Assembly (NCBI GenBank): GCA_023389045.1
Contig: JAEWEZ010000126.1
Coordinates: 1-17,355 of the forward strand
DNA length: 17,355 nucleotides
From: Actinomycetes bacterium
GTDB lineage: Bacteria; Actinomycetota; Actinomycetes; Actinomycetales; Dermabacteraceae
Direction: 5' to 3'
The notes under the pieces were generated by a model that was not told where the DNA came from, searched no databases, and saw only the letters and a program-made list of their open reading frames with translations. Position numbers and translations under genes: made by a program. Each line of letters begins with the position of its first letter. The stretch's first letter is position 1. This document shows, one piece after another, positions 1-5,692 of the stretch.

Positions 1-1340
1 TCGCGCCCGATAACAAGATCGTCATGCTTGAGACGCTGCGCGAGGACATCGAGATCCTGATCGTGGTCAACGCTAAAGACCTCCAGCGCTCGAAAATCCG
101 TGCTGACCTAGGCATTACCTATGAAGACGATGTGCTGCGTCTGGTCGATGTGTTCCGTGAGCGCGGATTCCTCGTGCAGAACATTGTGATGACGCAGCTG
201 GAAGACGGCGATGTTACCGCGCAAACCGTCAAAGCCCGCCTGGAGCGTCTGGGGCTCGCCGTGCACACCCATCGCGTGATTCCCGGCTACCCCACCGACA
301 CCCGGCGTGTTGTCTCGGATTTCGGACTCGGACGGAATGATTGGGTGCCAACCACCCGTGACCTCGTGGTGGTGACCGCCCCCGGCCCCGGCTCCGGGAA
401 ACTCGCCACCTGCCTCTCGCAGATCTACCACGATGCACGCCACGGAATCCGGTCCGGCTACGCGAAGTTCGAGACCTTCCCGATCTGGGATCTTCCCCTC
501 GAACATCCCGTCAATCTCGCCTACGAGGCCGCAACCGCTGACCTTGACGACGTGAATCTCGTCGATCCCTTCCACCACAGTGCCTACGGCACCACCGCGA
601 TCAACTACAACCGCGATATTGACGCCTTCCCACTGCTGGCTACTCTTCTACGCGAAATCCTCGGCGAATGCCCCTACAACTCCCCCACGGATATGGGCGT
701 CAATATGGTCGGCTCCTGCATCAGCGATGATGCCGCCTGCCGCGATGCCGCCGTGCAAGAAGTGATCCGCCGCTGGTTCAAGGCTCTCGTGCACGAGAAA
801 TCTGAGGCGCTACCGCCGGGTGAATCGGCACGGATCGCCGTGGTGATGGACAAGCTCGGGGTGAGCGGCACGGATCGCCCCGTCGTCTTCTCCGCCCTCG
901 CTGTTGCTGAACGTACCGGCGCACCTGCCGCTGCGATCGAACTGCCCGATGGCACCATCGTGACCGGCAAGACCAGCGAACTTCTCGGCTCCAGCTCCGC
1001 CATGCTGCTGAATGCCCTCAAGCACCAGGCCGGGCTTCCCGATCACACGCTGCTGCTCTCCCCCGAGGCAATCCGACCGATCCAAACCCTGAAGGTGGAT
1101 CACCTCGGGGCACGTAACCCGCGCCTGCACACCGATGAAGTGCTGATTGCACTGTCGGTGTCGGCGGCCCGGGACGATGCCGCCCGGGTCGCCCTCGAAC
1201 AGCTCCGCACACTGCGTGGCTGCGATGTGCACACCACCACGATCCTCGGCACCGTGGATGAGGGGATTTTCCGCAGCCTCGGCGTGGAGGTGACGAGCGA
1301 GCCGCAGTACCAGGTCAGCCGGCTGTACCGGAAACGTTAG
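1..1340 (+). CDS. DUF1846 (UPF0371) family protein, 5'-truncated by the window edge
   Basis: The frame is open from the first bases and reads A-P-D-N-K-I-V before the ATG at 24. Family members have a P-D-N-K-I segment some 50 residues in, so the true start lies upstream and ATG 24 is internal. Recognisable family stretches are the I-V-V-N-A-K-D strand, D-L-G-I-T-Y-E-D-D-V-L-R, a glycine-rich P-loop-like loop A-P-G-P-G-S-G-K followed by L-A-T-C-L-S-Q (nt about 377-424), and D-M-G-V-N-M-V-G. About 446 residues are visible, against roughly 500 for the family. The protein is probably cytosolic and of unknown biochemical function; the P-loop-like loop suggests nucleotide or phosphate binding, which is inference. 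The stop TAG lies 26 bp inside the converging protease gene. Family assignment is firm; function is open. Confidence 0.9.
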   Translation, partial: APDNKIVMLETLREDIEILIVVNAKDLQRSKIRADLGITYEDDVLRLVDVFRERGFLVQNIVMTQLEDGDVTAQTVKARLERLGLAVHTHRVIPGYPTDTRRVVSDFGLGRNDWVPTTRDLVVVTAPGPGSGKLATCLSQIYHDARHGIRSGYAKFETFPIWDLPLEHPVNLAYEAATADLDDVNLVDPFHHSAYGTTAINYNRDIDAFPLLATLLREILGECPYNSPTDMGVNMVGSCISDDAACRDAAVQEVIRRWFKALVHEKSEALPPGESARIAVVMDKLGVSGTDRPVVFSALAVAERTGAPAAAIELPDGTIVTGKTSELLGSSSAMLLNALKHQAGLPDHTLLLSPEAIRPIQTLKVDHLGARNPRLHTDEVLIALSVSAARDDAARVALEQLRTLRGCDVHTTTILGTVDEGIFRSLGVEVTSEPQYQVSRLYRKR

Positions 1341-2547
1341 TGCTCACCGGCTGCTGCATTGGCGGTACTGCCGCCGCCTTTGCCGCGGCACGAGCACTGA
1401 GGTGACGCTCCCACAGCCAGACCAGGCCGAGCGCAAGCAGATCCAGAGCAATGACGATCAGCATTTCGGGGCCGCCCATGCCGGCGGAGCGGTCAATCAC
1501 GATCGGCTCTCCCTCGCTGTAGAGACCCGAAACGATCATGAGCACCAGGTTGTTCGCGACGTGGAAGGCGATGGGCGCCTCCAGGCCCCGGGAGATCAGG
1601 GCCATGCCCGCCATGATCGCGCCGAAGCTCACGTAGTAGAGCCACAGCCAGGGGTCACCGGCGCCGTGGAGCGCACAAAAGATGAGCGAGGAGATGACAA
1701 CGGAGACGATGAGGGCGATCACCTGCGGGCGGATCCAGGAGGCGATAGCCGGCATCATGGCGCCGCGGAAGGCGAACTCTTCACCGGCTGCCTGCAGCGG
1801 AGTGGTCAGGAGCGCAATCACAAGGAAAGCAATGGTGGTGCCGTTCCAGATGATGGTGCTGCCGTCATCCGGCAGGAACAGGCTGGAAACCAGGACCGCA
1901 ATCACCACGCCCAGGGTGAAAACACCGAAGTAGACCGAGGCGCGAGGCCCGGCGGGGCGATTCTGCTTGCGCCAGATCGACCGCAGTGGCACCCCGCCCA
2001 CGAGCCACATCAGCAGGATGGCCGTGGGGATCAGCGCGCCGAGGGACAGGTTATTGGCGAGCAGCAGGATGGGTGAGAACGCGAGCTGCGTGAGATCCGG
2101 CTGCTCCCCCGTGATGAGGACTTCCGCTACGACAGCGATCGCTGTAGCGATCAACGAATAGAGCAAAAGCGCCACAGGGATCAGAGGCACGATGATCAGG
2201 GCACGCCACCAGCGCATCCGCAGGTGCGCACCGAAGGCGCGCGACTCATCCACACGCGAGGCCCGGATCTCGGCGACCGTGGGTCGGGCGGCCGGCGGCT
2301 GCTGTGCTTCAGGAGCCATCGGGGCTGCACCCACGGGTGCTGCGGACGCGGGAGCGGCGGTCTGCATCTGACCGCCCTGGCTCTGCGCGGCCGACGGGGC
2401 GTGAGACGCCTGCGGGTTCTGCGTGGTGGGACCGTGCGGCGCCTGAGGAGCGTACGGTGCGGCCGACGGAGCAGGAACACCGGGAGCGGGAACCTGTTCC
2501 ATCGGCGGGGTCGAGGTGGGCTCATTCGTGCGTGGGTCCTGAGTCAT
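1315..2547 (-). CDS. CPBP family intramembrane glutamic endopeptidase
   Basis: This is a multi-pass membrane protease of the CPBP (Abi/Rce1-like) family. From the start chosen here the protein has 410 residues. Residues 1-90 form a Pro/Ala/Gln-rich, probably disordered, cytosolic tail. Hydrophobic segments follow from about residue 115. The active-site signatures are E-E-F-A-F-R (E256, E257, R261), H294 in F-C-A-L-H-G, and H329 in F-H-V-A-N-N. The usual family core is about 220-300 residues, so the extra length is mainly the tail. An ATG at 2556 is also in frame, but it directly abuts AAGG; the ATG at 2547 sits 9 nt from that AAGG and is preferred. The gene lies 113 bp downstream of the queuosine-precursor transporter on the same strand and could be cotranscribed. 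Its stop TGA overlaps the converging DUF1846 gene. Substrate unknown. Confidence 0.9.
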   Translation of the reverse strand: MTQDPRTNEPTSTPPMEQVPAPGVPAPSAAPYAPQAPHGPTTQNPQASHAPSAAQSQGGQMQTAAPASAAPVGAAPMAPEAQQPPAARPTVAEIRASRVDESRAFGAHLRMRWWRALIIVPLIPVALLLYSLIATAIAVVAEVLITGEQPDLTQLAFSPILLLANNLSLGALIPTAILLMWLVGGVPLRSIWRKQNRPAGPRASVYFGVFTLGVVIAVLVSSLFLPDDGSTIIWNGTTIAFLVIALLTTPLQAAGEEFAFRGAMMPAIASWIRPQVIALIVSVVISSLIFCALHGAGDPWLWLYYVSFGAIMAGMALISRGLEAPIAFHVANNLVLMIVSGLYSEGEPIVIDRSAGMGGPEMLIVIALDLLALGLVWLWERHLSARAAAKAAAVPPMQQPVSTNVSGTAG

Positions 2548-2603
2548 ACCCAGCATCCTTACACGCTCAATTGGCTGAAGACCGTGTCGGTCCGGTCATC
2601 CTT

Positions 2604-2622
2604 GCCCCTACTTTCGAGGGGC
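2604..2622 (-). terminator. Short hairpin in the gap between transporter and protease genes
   Basis: Six-bp perfect stem GCCCCT/AGGGGC with a 7-nt loop, 39 nt past the transporter stop on the minus strand. No T-run follows, so it may be a weak terminator or a processing site. The rest of the 113-bp gap has only another small stem (GACCG/CGGTC at 2580-2592) and the AAGG Shine-Dalgarno of the protease gene. I see no convincing promoter. Confidence 0.25.
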
Positions 2623-2660
2623 CTCTCCCCGTACTTTCCGCTAGAGAGCGACGCGCGGGC

Positions 2661-3470
2661 CTACCCCTGCTCGGCTGCCTGCAACCTTGCCTGATAGGTG
2701 GGATCGGTGCGCTTGAGCCACCGGATCACGGCAGCGGTTACCGGGATCGCCGCATACTGCACCGCGACCTTGTAGACGAAGCCCAGCACCGTATATTCGG
2801 CCCACTGCTGCACCGACGTAATGCCGATAGCAGCCGAGGCGATGGTGCAAAAAATGATCGTGTCCACGAGTTCGCCCAGGCCGCTCGCGGTGAACAGGCG
2901 CGCGAGCAGGCCCCTCTCCCCCATCCGCTGCTTCATGCGGCTCACCAGAAGGGAGTTAAGGCTTTGCCCGGCCAAGAAACCGGCGAGACCGGCGAGAACG
3001 ACGATCCACACCGGGCCGAGGGCCATCTCAATCGCAGCCTGTTTCGCCAGGCCGTACTCATCCGGGAACGGCGGCAGGACGATCAGCACCTGATAGCTCA
3101 GGGTGGCCAGGGCACTGGCGGCAAAGGAGGTGAGGATCGCGCGGCGGGCGGCACGCGGGCCGTACAGCTCGGTGATGACATCACCGAGGATGTAGGCGAG
3201 GGGGAAGAGAAAGAAACCCCCGTCGGTAATGATCTCGAAACCAGTCCCGGGAATGGTTCCGAAGCTCACCCCCTTGGCGGCGCCAATTCCGGAGAGCAGA
3301 ACGACGCAGACCATCGCGGCGAGCAGGATGTCGAAATGAGAGGAACCCCGGTCGGCGTAGACGGCACCAACCGGGCGTCCAGACCCGAGCGGGTCATCGG
3401 CTCCGCGAGGGTGCTCAGCGGGCAAGGGCGCGGCAGAAGAGGATGAAGAAGTCACCGGGGCAGGGTACAC
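2661..3470 (-). CDS. yhhQ: Queuosine precursor transporter, YhhQ/VUT family (DUF165)
   Basis: Integral membrane protein of the YhhQ/COG1738 family, which imports queuine or preQ-type precursors for tRNA queuosine modification. Visible family marks are P-L-A-Y-I-L-G-D-V-I-T-E-L-Y-G (about residues 90-104), G-E-L-V-D-T-I-I-F (about 199-207), and a C-terminal Tyr-Lys/aliphatic helix ending in R-W-L-K-R. About six hydrophobic segments are seen. Residues 1-40 are Ser/Pro/Ala-rich and unconserved in appearance. The start is uncertain: GTG at 3479, 3470 and 3455 are all in frame. The GTG at 3470 has an AGGG about 8 nt upstream and is chosen, giving 269 residues. All three starts fall inside a strong hairpin (3453-3491). 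The gene follows the lysozyme gene on the same strand with a 32-bp gap. No queuosine biosynthesis gene is in the window, which fits a salvage-only organism but does not prove it. Confidence 0.85.
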   Translation of the reverse strand: MYPAPVTSSSSSAAPLPAEHPRGADDPLGSGRPVGAVYADRGSSHFDILLAAMVCVVLLSGIGAAKGVSFGTIPGTGFEIITDGGFFLFPLAYILGDVITELYGPRAARRAILTSFAASALATLSYQVLIVLPPFPDEYGLAKQAAIEMALGPVWIVVLAGLAGFLAGQSLNSLLVSRMKQRMGERGLLARLFTASGLGELVDTIIFCTIASAAIGITSVQQWAEYTVLGFVYKVAVQYAAIPVTAAVIRWLKRTDPTYQARLQAAEQG

Positions 3471-3491
3471 AGCGTGCACCCTGCCCCGGTG
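3453..3491 (-). terminator. Strong hairpin after the lysozyme gene, covering the transporter start
   Basis: Perfect 14-bp inverted repeat with arms CACCGGGGCAGGGT (3453-3466) and ACCCTGCCCCGGTG (3478-3491). Three further pairs (CAC/GTG) can form inside the loop. On the minus strand it begins 12 nt after the lysozyme stop and is followed by a pyrimidine-rich run (CTTCTTCATCCTCTTC) rather than a clean T-tract. Position and strength suggest a terminator or attenuator of lysozyme transcripts. Because it contains the GTG starts and the AGGG of the transporter gene, it could also block their translation. Confidence 0.6.
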
Positions 3492-3502
3492 GATGATGAG
3501 AC

Positions 3503-4264
3503 TCAGCGGCCGATCGGCTTGTAGTTGGGGTTCACCAGGAAGTCCTCAAAGGACGCCTCATCGCCGTGCCACACATTAGAGTCGCCGGCGAAGGGGCCCG
3601 TCGAGGAGTACTGCCACATGTCCCAAGCGGTAAAGGGCGCGGGGATCTTCGCAGGGGGCTGCGCCTGGTAGGCGGCCAAATGCAGCGGTGCCCCGTCGGG
3701 CGCCCAATTGCCCACATTCGCGGTGTACCAGTAGAAGTTCGAGTACAGCATCGGCATACGCCCGGTGGCTTCGCGGTAGCGGTTGCAGAACTTCTGAATC
3801 CAGTCCTGCATTTGCGCCTGGTTTAGGCCGTAGTTCGCGGGCAGATTGTGGTAACCCTCGAGATCGAGCAGACCGGGCAGGGTGCGGCCGTCATTAGTCC
3901 ATCCGCCACCGTTATTCAGGAAGTAATCGGCCTGTGCAACCGGATCTCCCTGATCGGGGCGCGCAAAGTGGTACGCGCCGTGGGCAAGGCCAAGCTCATA
4001 GGAGGCGGTGTACTGCCGCGAAAACTCGGGGCTCACAAAGCCGGTGCCCTCGGTGGCTTTGCAGTAGGCAAAGCGCGAACCGGCGGCTTTCTGCGCTGGC
4101 CAGTCAATATTTGGCTGCCAACCGGATACATCCTGACCGTGGATACCGGCTGCCTGTGCAGGTGCCGTGGTTGCCGCGAGGGCCGTGGTGGCGGCCCCAA
4201 GGCCGGCAGCGCCCAGGATGGCGCCACGCAAAAGGGTCCGACGGGTCGGTTCTGCGGTGGTCAT
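3503..4264 (-). CDS. Tat-exported GH25 muramidase (lysozyme)
   Basis: Predicted N,O-muramidase that cleaves the MurNAc-GlcNAc bond of peptidoglycan. Residues 1-38 form a twin-arginine signal peptide: T-R-R-T-L-L-R (R8, R9), a hydrophobic Ala/Gly stretch, and an A-Q-A cleavage site near residue 38. The GH25 barrel follows: D-V-S-G-W-Q (D45), Y-C-K-A-T-E-G (68-74), G-A-Y-H-F-A-R-P (96-103), and L-L-D-L-E (D134, E136), which holds the catalytic acidic pair. The mature domain is about 215 residues, normal for a single GH25 domain. No cell-wall anchor or binding repeat follows, so it is probably released or loosely bound. The ATG at 4264 is well supported by AAGGAG 7 nt upstream. Upstream is a structured 305-bp region; downstream are a hairpin and the queuosine-precursor transporter. 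It could serve in wall remodelling or in attack on other bacteria. Confidence 0.93.
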   Translation of the reverse strand: MTTAEPTRRTLLRGAILGAAGLGAATTALAATTAPAQAAGIHGQDVSGWQPNIDWPAQKAAGSRFAYCKATEGTGFVSPEFSRQYTASYELGLAHGAYHFARPDQGDPVAQADYFLNNGGGWTNDGRTLPGLLDLEGYHNLPANYGLNQAQMQDWIQKFCNRYREATGRMPMLYSNFYWYTANVGNWAPDGAPLHLAAYQAQPPAKIPAPFTAWDMWQYSSTGPFAGDSNVWHGDEASFEDFLVNPNYKPIGR

Positions 4265-4296
4265 GATTTCTCTCCTTGCGGGAGGGGAAAAGGGAT

Positions 4297-4310
4297 AGCG
4301 CCGAAGCGCT
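4297..4310 (-). promoter_or_regulatory. TTCG-capped stem-loop 32 nt before the lysozyme start
   Basis: Read on the minus strand: AGCGC, TTCG, GCGCT. UUCG loops are unusually stable in RNA. It lies just upstream of the pyrimidine-rich tract and the AAGGAG of the lysozyme gene and may stabilise the 5' end or shape translation. Five pairs only, so chance is possible. Confidence 0.3.
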
Positions 4311-4367
4311 TTTTCATGACCGTAGAAGCCTCGCTACGCCTTTCGCATGGGCCGCAGGAACCGGATC

Positions 4368-4407
4368 GCACCAAGGGACGGGTCCCTTTGTTCCCGTCCC
4401 TTAGTGC
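4368..4407 (-). ncRNA. 15-bp hairpin in the lysozyme upstream region
   Basis: Inner stem AAGGGACGGG/CCCGTCCCTT (4373-4382/4393-4402) is perfect. An outer GCAC/GTGC extends it, joined by a pair that is U-G on the minus strand and C-A mismatched on the plus strand. The full 15-pair stem therefore forms only in minus-strand RNA. The 10-nt loop carries AAGGGA, which could replace one arm in a rival hairpin (AAGGGAC/GTCCCTT at 4373-4388). No T-run follows. It could be a leader element of the lysozyme or the terminator of tetR. Confidence 0.45.
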
Positions 4408-4569
4408 CAGAGTGAGGGCCTACGAGCTATTCGCGCAGGTGCGAGCAAGATAAATCGCATGCGATGCTGTGCAGCGGAGTGTTGACCGGGGTTCACTGCC
4501 TGACCGCATGGCGCGAGCAGTACGCGAGTAGTCGTTGTTCGCGCCGATAAGGGGGCGAGGACTGGCCTG

Positions 4570-5241
4570 TCAGGACGTGGGCACCGAGGGCTCGGTGAAG
4601 GCCTCGACCATGCGCACGATGGTGACGGCGCCGAGCTCGCGCAGGTCGATCTCTTCGAGCTGCTCGCGCACCATGAGATCCACGAAAACACCGATGAAGA
4701 GTTGGGCGAGGTCCTCGACAGGAATCACGGAGCGATCCCCGTAGCGCGCCATACCAGTTTGGAGGGCCTCGGCAATCGCGGTGCGTAGACGCAGGCGTTC
4801 AGCCGTGAGCTGTGCGCGCACCTGCGCGTCGCGCAGGGCGCGGGCCACGGCGTCGGAGTGAATGAGGCACCACTGGCGGCTGAAGGGACGGATCGCTTCG
4901 AAGACATCCACCATGACGCCGCCGTCGTTGAGGTGTTCTTCGACCCCGTTGCCGCGCAGGCGGGTGTTGTCGTAGGTGCCCTCAGCGCTTTGCGCGACGA
5001 TTGCGATGAGCTGATCGGTGACGTCGGAGAAGAGCGCCCCGAAGACCTCTTCCTTCGAGGTGAAGTTGGAGTAGAACGCGCCGCGGGTAAAGCCGGCAGC
5101 GCTGGTGATGTCGTCGATCGTTGCTCCGTCGATCCCCCGCTCCACAAACACATCGAGCGAGGCCCGGACCAGGCGCGCACGGGTGTTCTCCTTGCGGCGG
5201 GTGCCAGGTGCTTGCGGCAGGGGCTCGAACAGGTCAGTCAT
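4570..5241 (-). CDS. TetR/AcrR family transcriptional regulator
   Basis: A 223-residue one-domain-plus-ligand-domain repressor. The N-terminal helix-turn-helix spans about residues 20-68 (R-A-R-L-V-R-A-S-L-D-V-F, then I-D-D-I-T-S-A-A-G, with recognition helix T-R-G-A-F-Y-S-N-F at 52-60), a standard TetR pattern. Residues 75-220 form the variable ligand-binding and dimer domain, with no recognisable ligand signature. The ATG at 5241 has AAAGG 4 nt upstream. The gene is divergent from the MMPL-YhgE operon, the usual arrangement for a local repressor that also controls itself; inverted repeats lie between them. The inducer is unknown, possibly a lipid or drug-like molecule handled by the exporter. 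Confidence 0.9.
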   Translation of the reverse strand: MTDLFEPLPQAPGTRRKENTRARLVRASLDVFVERGIDGATIDDITSAAGFTRGAFYSNFTSKEEVFGALFSDVTDQLIAIVAQSAEGTYDNTRLRGNGVEEHLNDGGVMVDVFEAIRPFSRQWCLIHSDAVARALRDAQVRAQLTAERLRLRTAIAEALQTGMARYGDRSVIPVEDLAQLFIGVFVDLMVREQLEEIDLRELGAVTIVRMVEAFTEPSVPTS

Positions 5242-5353
5242 GGTGCCTTTGAGGGGACGGTGCGTCGAGAAGAGGCGGTATCCGGTGAGGAGATCGCGTC
5301 TTGGAGACGACGGGTAAGGGGGGCGGGGCGCGTGAGCGCCACAGGATGAGAGC

Positions 5354-5407
5354 TCAGGGTGATGACTCGGGGTGCCGACTCTGAGCGACTAGTCAGGGTG
5401 ATGACTC
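5354..5407. repeat. 15-bp direct repeat in the tetR leader side
   Basis: TCAGGGTGATGACTC occurs at 5354-5368 and again at 5393-5407, 39 bp apart start to start. Between and over them lies the inverted repeat ACTCTGAG (5378-5385) / CTCAGAGT (5405-5412). The arrangement could be paired binding sites for a regulator other than TetR, or a leader structure of tetR. Confidence 0.5.
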
Positions 5408-5445
5408 AGAGTGGTTGCCCAGAGCGCACACCATGGAACAGGGAC

Positions 5446-5451
5446 ATCATA
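5446..5451 (-). promoter_or_regulatory. Possible -10 element for tetR
   Basis: TATGAT on the minus strand matches the sigma-70 -10 consensus at five of six positions and lies in the most AT-rich part of the divergent region. No good -35 hexamer is found 16-18 bp upstream. The ATACA/TGTAT repeats sit just upstream, where a repressor could block it. The tetR leader would be about 200 nt. Confidence 0.3.
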
Positions 5452-5460
5452 CCCATGTGC

Positions 5461-5482
5461 ATACACCAATGTATCCAATACA
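5461..5482. promoter_or_regulatory. Candidate TetR operator: ATACA-TGTAT-ATACA half-sites
   Basis: Three half-sites follow each other: ATACA (5461-5465), TGTAT (5470-5474) and ATACA (5478-5482), giving two overlapping inverted repeats with 4-nt and 3-nt centres. TACACT (5479-5484) could be a plus-strand -10, so bound repressor would cover both promoters. The assignment to this TetR is inferred from position and symmetry only. Confidence 0.45.
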
Positions 5483-5529
5483 CTGATGTCTTGAGAGTGG
5501 TGGGTGCATGTGCACGACGCGGAAGGCAC

Positions 5530-5551
5530 TCACGGTGATTCTTCACCGTGA
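5530..5551. promoter_or_regulatory. 22-bp inverted repeat upstream of the MMPL gene
   Basis: Perfect 9-bp arms TCACGGTGA (5530-5538) and TCACCGTGA (5543-5551) around TTCT. Length and symmetry suit either a TetR-type operator or a stable hairpin in the transcript leader, about 140 nt before the GTG start. It competes with 5461-5482 as the TetR site. Confidence 0.45.
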
Positions 5552-5692
5552 ACGACCACCCCGTCGACCACACCATCATCTCCCCGCGGACACCCGCCCC
5601 TATGGACGGCAGTCCCGATGCCACCGTCTCCCCCGGCCCCACGTGTTCATCGTTATTGCAGATTCAGAGCAACGCAGCATCCAGGAGGTCGC

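Larger units (their letters stand above)
4265..4569 (-). promoter_or_regulatory. Gene-free, structured region between tetR end and lysozyme start
   Basis: No convincing gene. On the minus strand it holds, in order: a GGCGCGA/TCGCGCC inverted repeat with a 22-nt loop (4510-4545), possibly the tetR terminator; a 12-bp palindrome ATCGCATGCGAT (4454-4465), a possible operator; the long hairpin at 4368-4407; a CGTAG/CTACG stem (4321-4338); a 5-bp stem closed by TTCG (4297-4310); and the lysozyme Shine-Dalgarno. A TATCTT (4447-4452) could be a -10 element, but no good -35 is correctly spaced. I compared the leader by eye with the c-di-AMP (ydaO) riboswitch, which controls wall hydrolases in Actinobacteria, and could not match its conserved core. 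Confidence 0.4.
5242..5692. promoter_or_regulatory. Divergent intergenic region between tetR and the export operon
   Basis: No supported gene; the short frames here lack ribosome sites. Contents from the tetR side: small stems CGTCT/AGACG (5297-5309) and GGCGC/GCGCC with a GTGA loop (5327-5340); a 15-bp direct repeat (5354 and 5393); an 8-bp inverted repeat ACTCTGAG/CTCAGAGT (5378-5412); an AT-richer core with TATGAT-like and ATACA/TGTAT elements (5446-5484); GTGCA-TG-TGCAC (5504-5515); and a 9-bp inverted repeat (5530-5551). CATGTGCA occurs twice (5454, 5507). Both leaders would be long, about 150-200 nt. Confidence 0.6.

Noticed and set aside
2304..3446. 380-codon open frame on the plus strand
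   Set aside because: Crosses the CPBP and YhhQ genes in antisense and the gap between them; rich in Arg, Glu and Gly with no domain.
4265..4410. c-di-AMP (ydaO) riboswitch before the lysozyme
   Set aside because: The context suits it, but by eye the conserved core of that class could not be placed. An Rfam model search would decide.
5406..5642. Small ORFs in the tetR-MMPL gap on both strands
   Set aside because: No Shine-Dalgarno sequences, no recognisable protein, and they overlap operator-like repeats; best read as regulatory DNA.
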